Source: a bacterium (GTDB taxonomy: Bacteria; Patescibacteriota; Saccharimonadia; Saccharimonadales; SZUA-47). Taken from it: 41,637 bases of DNA. This document shows positions 38,938-41,637 of the stretch, in pieces. Made by a program: the position numbers and the translations under genes. The stretch spans positions 1 through 41,637 of the forward strand of contig JAUIKH010000005.1 in assembly GCA_030430915.1 (NCBI GenBank). Direction: 5' to 3'. The notes beneath the pieces are model-generated. The model was not told where the DNA came from. It worked only from the letters and a program-made list of their open reading frames with translations, and ran no database searches. The first letter of the stretch is position 1; the number at the start of each line of letters is the position of its first letter.

Positions 38938-39666
38938 TTAAGGTGTAGCTGGGGGTTCTTCTGTTGGTGTTTCTTCTGTTGGTGTCGGTGTTGTTGGTGT
39001 TTCTGGTGTAGTTGGAGCTGTAGGAACTTCCTCTGTTGGTTGTTCTTCTTGAGGTTGAGCTTGTTCAGTTGGCTGAGTTGTTTGTTGCTGCGGCAGTTCT
39101 TGTTCTCCGTTTTCTTTGTATTCTGTTATTGCTGTGACAACTTTACCATCATTTTTAAGGTTCTCCCAATACAGCACCTGATCTCTTCTTATGAACATGA
39201 AGTCTTGAGGGCCGTGCAATTCATTGCCAAGCTTAGCTAGGCTAATATTTGATTGTTGTTGTTGACTAGCATTTTCCGGTTGTATTGGACTGTCAACTCT
39301 AACGTAGTAGATATCTTTTAACACGAACAGATCATTATTATATACGGCTAATTTACCAAAATATACCTGTCCATCTTGACTGTTTAGGAAGACAGCTTGG
39401 TATTCATCAGTGTTTATTAGGTTTGCTTCTTTGTTCTGAGTAGCTTCACCACCAAAAATTAGTATTATAATTAATGCTATTGTTATTATTGCACCACCAA
39501 ATAAAACAAATAGAAAACTTAGTTTTCCAAATTTTGAATGTTCATGTTCATTACTCTTTTTTGGCATACTTGGCTCCGGAGTTTTTACAGGTTCCTCCGA
39601 TGAAACCGGCTGTTGTTTGTGTGGTTGCTGATTTAACGGGCGAGTGCCTCTGTTAGCAAAATCCAT
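38938..39666 (-). CDS. Membrane-anchored protein with Pro/Thr/Glu-rich tail
   Basis: 242 residues. Polar N-terminus (PLNQQPHKQQPVSSEEPVKTP), one transmembrane helix (about 47-70), an extracytoplasmic domain with YQAVFLNSQDGQVYFGKLAVYNNDLFVLKDIYYVRVD and LGNELHGPQDFMFIRRDQVLYWENLK, then a low-complexity tail of about 55 residues of TPT, PTEE and QPQ repeats. The tail could span a cell wall or S-layer. The globular part is widespread in Saccharibacteria as far as its pattern suggests, without known function. The ribosome site AAGGTGGGA is clear. Confidence 0.78.
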   Translation of the reverse strand: MDFANRGTRPLNQQPHKQQPVSSEEPVKTPEPSMPKKSNEHEHSKFGKLSFLFVLFGGAIITIALIIILIFGGEATQNKEANLINTDEYQAVFLNSQDGQVYFGKLAVYNNDLFVLKDIYYVRVDSPIQPENASQQQQSNISLAKLGNELHGPQDFMFIRRDQVLYWENLKNDGKVVTAITEYKENGEQELPQQQTTQPTEQAQPQEEQPTEEVPTAPTTPETPTTPTPTEETPTEEPPATP

Positions 39667-39807
39667 TTAGATCCCACCTTACCTTTCTTTATCTCATTTA
39701 ACTTATGCTTAACAGTGTACTCCATGTTTAGGCATAAAGGCAACAAAATTTTACAACCTTTATCGAAAGAAGGGAGGTTTTTAAATTAAACTAATTTCTA
39801 AAAAGAG

Positions 39808-39837
39808 TTGACAAGTGTTAAGCCTTGGAGGTATGGT
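39808..39837 (+). promoter_or_regulatory. Promoter of the 66-residue protein gene
   Basis: TTGACA (39808-39813) followed after 18 bases by TATGGT (39832-39837). A perfect -35 box and a purine-rich ribosome site (AGAGGGG) suggest high expression. Confidence 0.65.
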
Positions 39838-39876
39838 GTAACTACTAATTAATGTTAAGAGGGGAAAAGAGTAACA

Positions 39877-40077
39877 ATGGCTTACAAGCACACAAACTCA
39901 AAAGGTGTAACTTATTACTTAAACTCAAAAGAAGTAACACTTCGAGGTGGAAAGCAACAAACAATTTACTATTTCAGCAAAGACGAAAGAGCTGAATCTA
40001 TCGATGCAGTTCCAGCTGGAATGCAAGTCAATGAGAACCCAAGAAACGGTTTCTTGACAGTATCACGCAAGAAATAG
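39877..40077 (+). CDS. Small conserved basic protein, 66 residues
   Basis: The sequence (MAYKHTNSKGVTYYLNSKEV, then LRGGKQQTIYYFSKDER and NPRNGFLTVSRKK) is compact, basic and beta-rich, without membrane segment. It looks like a small conserved cytoplasmic protein that recurs in Saccharibacteria and other Patescibacteria (recalled, not checked). Strong promoter, good ribosome site and a dedicated terminator point to an abundant single-gene transcript. Function unknown. Confidence 0.85.
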   Translation: MAYKHTNSKGVTYYLNSKEVTLRGGKQQTIYYFSKDERAESIDAVPAGMQVNENPRNGFLTVSRKK

Positions 40078-40096
40078 CTTCTTATCAGTAATTCAA

Positions 40097-40131
40097 AAAA
40101 AGTCCTAAGCCATATAAGGCTAGGACTTTTT
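40097..40131 (+). terminator. Rho-independent terminator
   Basis: AGTCCTAAGCC and GGCTAGGACT pair with one bulged A around an ATATAA loop, followed by TTTTT. It ends the transcript of the 66-residue protein gene. Confidence 0.9.
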
Positions 40132-40185
40132 GGATTTAGTATTTCTATATGAGACACTTATAGCATAAGCTTTTAAGATACTATG

Positions 40186-41637
40186 ATGTTAAAGACTATT
40201 AAAAAAAACAAATCACTCATTTTTATTCTTGTATTTGCATTGATTGGTTCAGTTGTGCTTCTAAGGCTAAATGCAGCTCCTGCTACAACTTTTAAACATC
40301 CAGGCATTTTATTAAGTCAAAACAGGCTAGACTTTATAAAAGATAAAGTCAACAGTAATCAAGAGCCATGGAAAAGCGCTTATGATCAGCTAGCCTCTAC
40401 GAGTGCCTCAAACTATACATATACAGCCAGTCCTGTAACAGAGCTAAAATGTTCAACAAGCCTAGGCATAAATGAAGGCTTTGAGCAGGCAGGGTGTAGT
40501 GAGTTTAATGCGAATTCTGCTGCAGTTTATACACAAAGTCTTCGTTTTATTGTTACGGGCGATGATAGGTATGCTCAAAGCGCAATTGATATTATGAATC
40601 AATGGGCTGATACGCTGACATATATACCATATGATTTTCCTGGCGACCCTGATCTGTCTAATGGCTGGCCTGCTTATTGGCAGAACAAACTTCTCGTTGG
40701 TTGGTCAGCTGAGTCAATGTTAAGAGGAGCTGAAATACTAAGGTATAACTATTCTGGATGGGATCAGTCTGACATTGATAAGTTTGAAACAATGCTAAGA
40801 AACCTATATTTGCCTGTACTAATGTCAGATAGAACTGGCAATGGTAACGGAGGTGTAACTTGGGCTGAGGCAGTAACAAACATAGGCATATTTCTTGATG
40901 ACAGTGCTATATACGAAGAAGGTATAAATATGTGGAGACATAGATCAAGTGCGATCGTTTACTTAGATAGGGATGGTTCACAGCCTGCATATCCGAAAGA
41001 TCTTGAGACTGGTAAGAATACTTACGGTACACCCGATTACATAAGGCAGTTATGGAGAATGCAATCAGGTGAAAGTTTTATCGATGGTCAAGAACAAGAA
41101 ACATGCCGTGACATGGGTCATACGATGATGGGCTTTGGGGCAATGGCTAATACTGCCGAAACTGCGAGAATTCAAGGATTAGATTTATATAACGATCCAG
41201 AATATAAAGATCGATTTATAAAAGGTTTAGAGCTGAACACAGACTATATTAATCAGATGCTTGACAGAATGAATAGTACCGGGCAATCAATGTCTCAAGT
41301 TGGAGACTCTAATTGGATCCCAAGTGGATGGCCTAACTGTAATGATTTTAAGGATGGTGGAAGCAGTGCCTATTTGGGCGCAGAAATTGCATATAATCAC
41401 TATGCAAATAGAATGGGCGAATCACTTCCAAATACTAAAAAACTTATTGAAAGAGTTCGGCCTCAAAAATCTTATGGGAATCACATGTTATGGGAGACTC
41501 TAACTCATGCTGAATCAGGAAGCTTGAACGATACTTCAATAGTTCAAGAACGCTTCCCAGGAGACCCCAACCCAAGAGTGACAGGAAAATCATACTGGGG
41601 TGCAGCCATACATGGCAACGGTGACCCTGCTCGACAT
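40186..41637 (+). CDS. Alginate lyase-family protein (3' end outside window)
   Basis: The frame is open from ATG 40186 to the last base (484 codons). An N-terminal hydrophobic segment (SLIFILVFALIGSVVLLRL) serves as signal or anchor. The remainder shows the alpha/alpha-toroid pattern of the alginate lyase family: HPGILLSQNRLDFIKDKV, SLRFIVTGDDRYAQSAIDIMNQWADTL, ETCRDMGHTMMGFGAMANTAETARIQG, and YGNHMLWETLTHAESG. Family members cleave uronate polysaccharides by beta-elimination. Whether it degrades alginate or another acidic glycan is open. TAAGAT ends 6 nt before ATG 40186, so that start is preferred over the adjacent ATG at 40183. Confidence 0.85.
   Translation, partial: MLKTIKKNKSLIFILVFALIGSVVLLRLNAAPATTFKHPGILLSQNRLDFIKDKVNSNQEPWKSAYDQLASTSASNYTYTASPVTELKCSTSLGINEGFEQAGCSEFNANSAAVYTQSLRFIVTGDDRYAQSAIDIMNQWADTLTYIPYDFPGDPDLSNGWPAYWQNKLLVGWSAESMLRGAEILRYNYSGWDQSDIDKFETMLRNLYLPVLMSDRTGNGNGGVTWAEAVTNIGIFLDDSAIYEEGINMWRHRSSAIVYLDRDGSQPAYPKDLETGKNTYGTPDYIRQLWRMQSGESFIDGQEQETCRDMGHTMMGFGAMANTAETARIQGLDLYNDPEYKDRFIKGLELNTDYINQMLDRMNSTGQSMSQVGDSNWIPSGWPNCNDFKDGGSSAYLGAEIAYNHYANRMGESLPNTKKLIERVRPQKSYGNHMLWETLTHAESGSLNDTSIVQERFPGDPNPRVTGKSYWGAAIHGNGDPARH

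Noticed and set aside
39567-39581. 13-base match (CTTGGCTCCGGAG) to the 3' end of tRNA-Asn as a possible attachment site
   Set aside because: It lies inside a coding region encoding TPEPSM, extends no further, and has no flanking repeat or mobile gene.

Overview
The window looks like chromosome of a Patescibacteria (Candidate Phyla Radiation) bacterium, most likely Ca. Saccharibacteria. This is inferred from the AT-rich sequence, normal use of UGA as a stop, tightly packed genes, many small membrane or acidic proteins without recognisable families, a minimal set of housekeeping genes (aspS, a MurC-type ligase, uppP, a NadD-like enzyme), and wall-directed surface proteins. No taxonomic marker such as rRNA is present, so the assignment is tentative.

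Layout. 1-9.1 kb: envelope and small-metabolite genes (His-rich anchored protein, glutamate 5-kinase, esterase, PPOX-like flavoprotein, SemiSWEET, RskA-like protein, DUF1905 protein, a BspA/DUF285 surface protein with an LASTG-type tail, a membrane alpha/beta hydrolase). 9.2-9.7 kb: a decayed Nramp transporter. 10.1-17.7 kb: an accessory island with visibly higher G+C and stronger Shine-Dalgarno sites. It holds an HxlR regulator/NAD(P)-oxidoreductase pair, a truncated serine recombinase, and a copper-type operon: a CsoR-like repressor behind a perfect palindromic operator, a CopB-type CPH P1B-ATPase, then five membrane or secreted proteins (Met/His-rich peptide, DUF3105, HCxxCGG membrane protein, His-rich protein, BNR propeller). 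The island ends at a tRNA-Asn gene. Upstream of that tRNA lies a GIY-YIG nuclease gene bracketed by two 40-bp copies of the tRNA 5' half whose D-loop is replaced by a perfect 16-bp palindrome.

18.2-25.2 kb: HIT protein, uppP, an unknown protein with an HX4D motif, and a cobalamin riboswitch ahead of a Cys-rich unknown gene and a NadD-like gene, then a KefB-type antiporter. 25.2-25.6 kb: an orphan transcript encoding a 30-residue peptide. 25.5-41.6 kb: DsbA-like protein, CNNM/CBS protein, aspS, phosphoesterase, three anchored acidic proteins, MscS channel, a MazG-Nudix-PCD operon, MurC-type ligase, MFS transporter, and the start of an alginate-lyase-family protein.

Two genome-wide signals stand out. 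Many genes carry a TATAAT-like -10 box ending exactly 6-7 nt before the start codon with no Shine-Dalgarno, implying leaderless transcripts. An exact 33-bp repeat built from three 11-mers occurs both inside the esterase gene and upstream of uppP. The strongest candidates for new biology are the tRNA-derived GIY-YIG cassette, the B12 riboswitch operon, and the undescribed members of the copper island.
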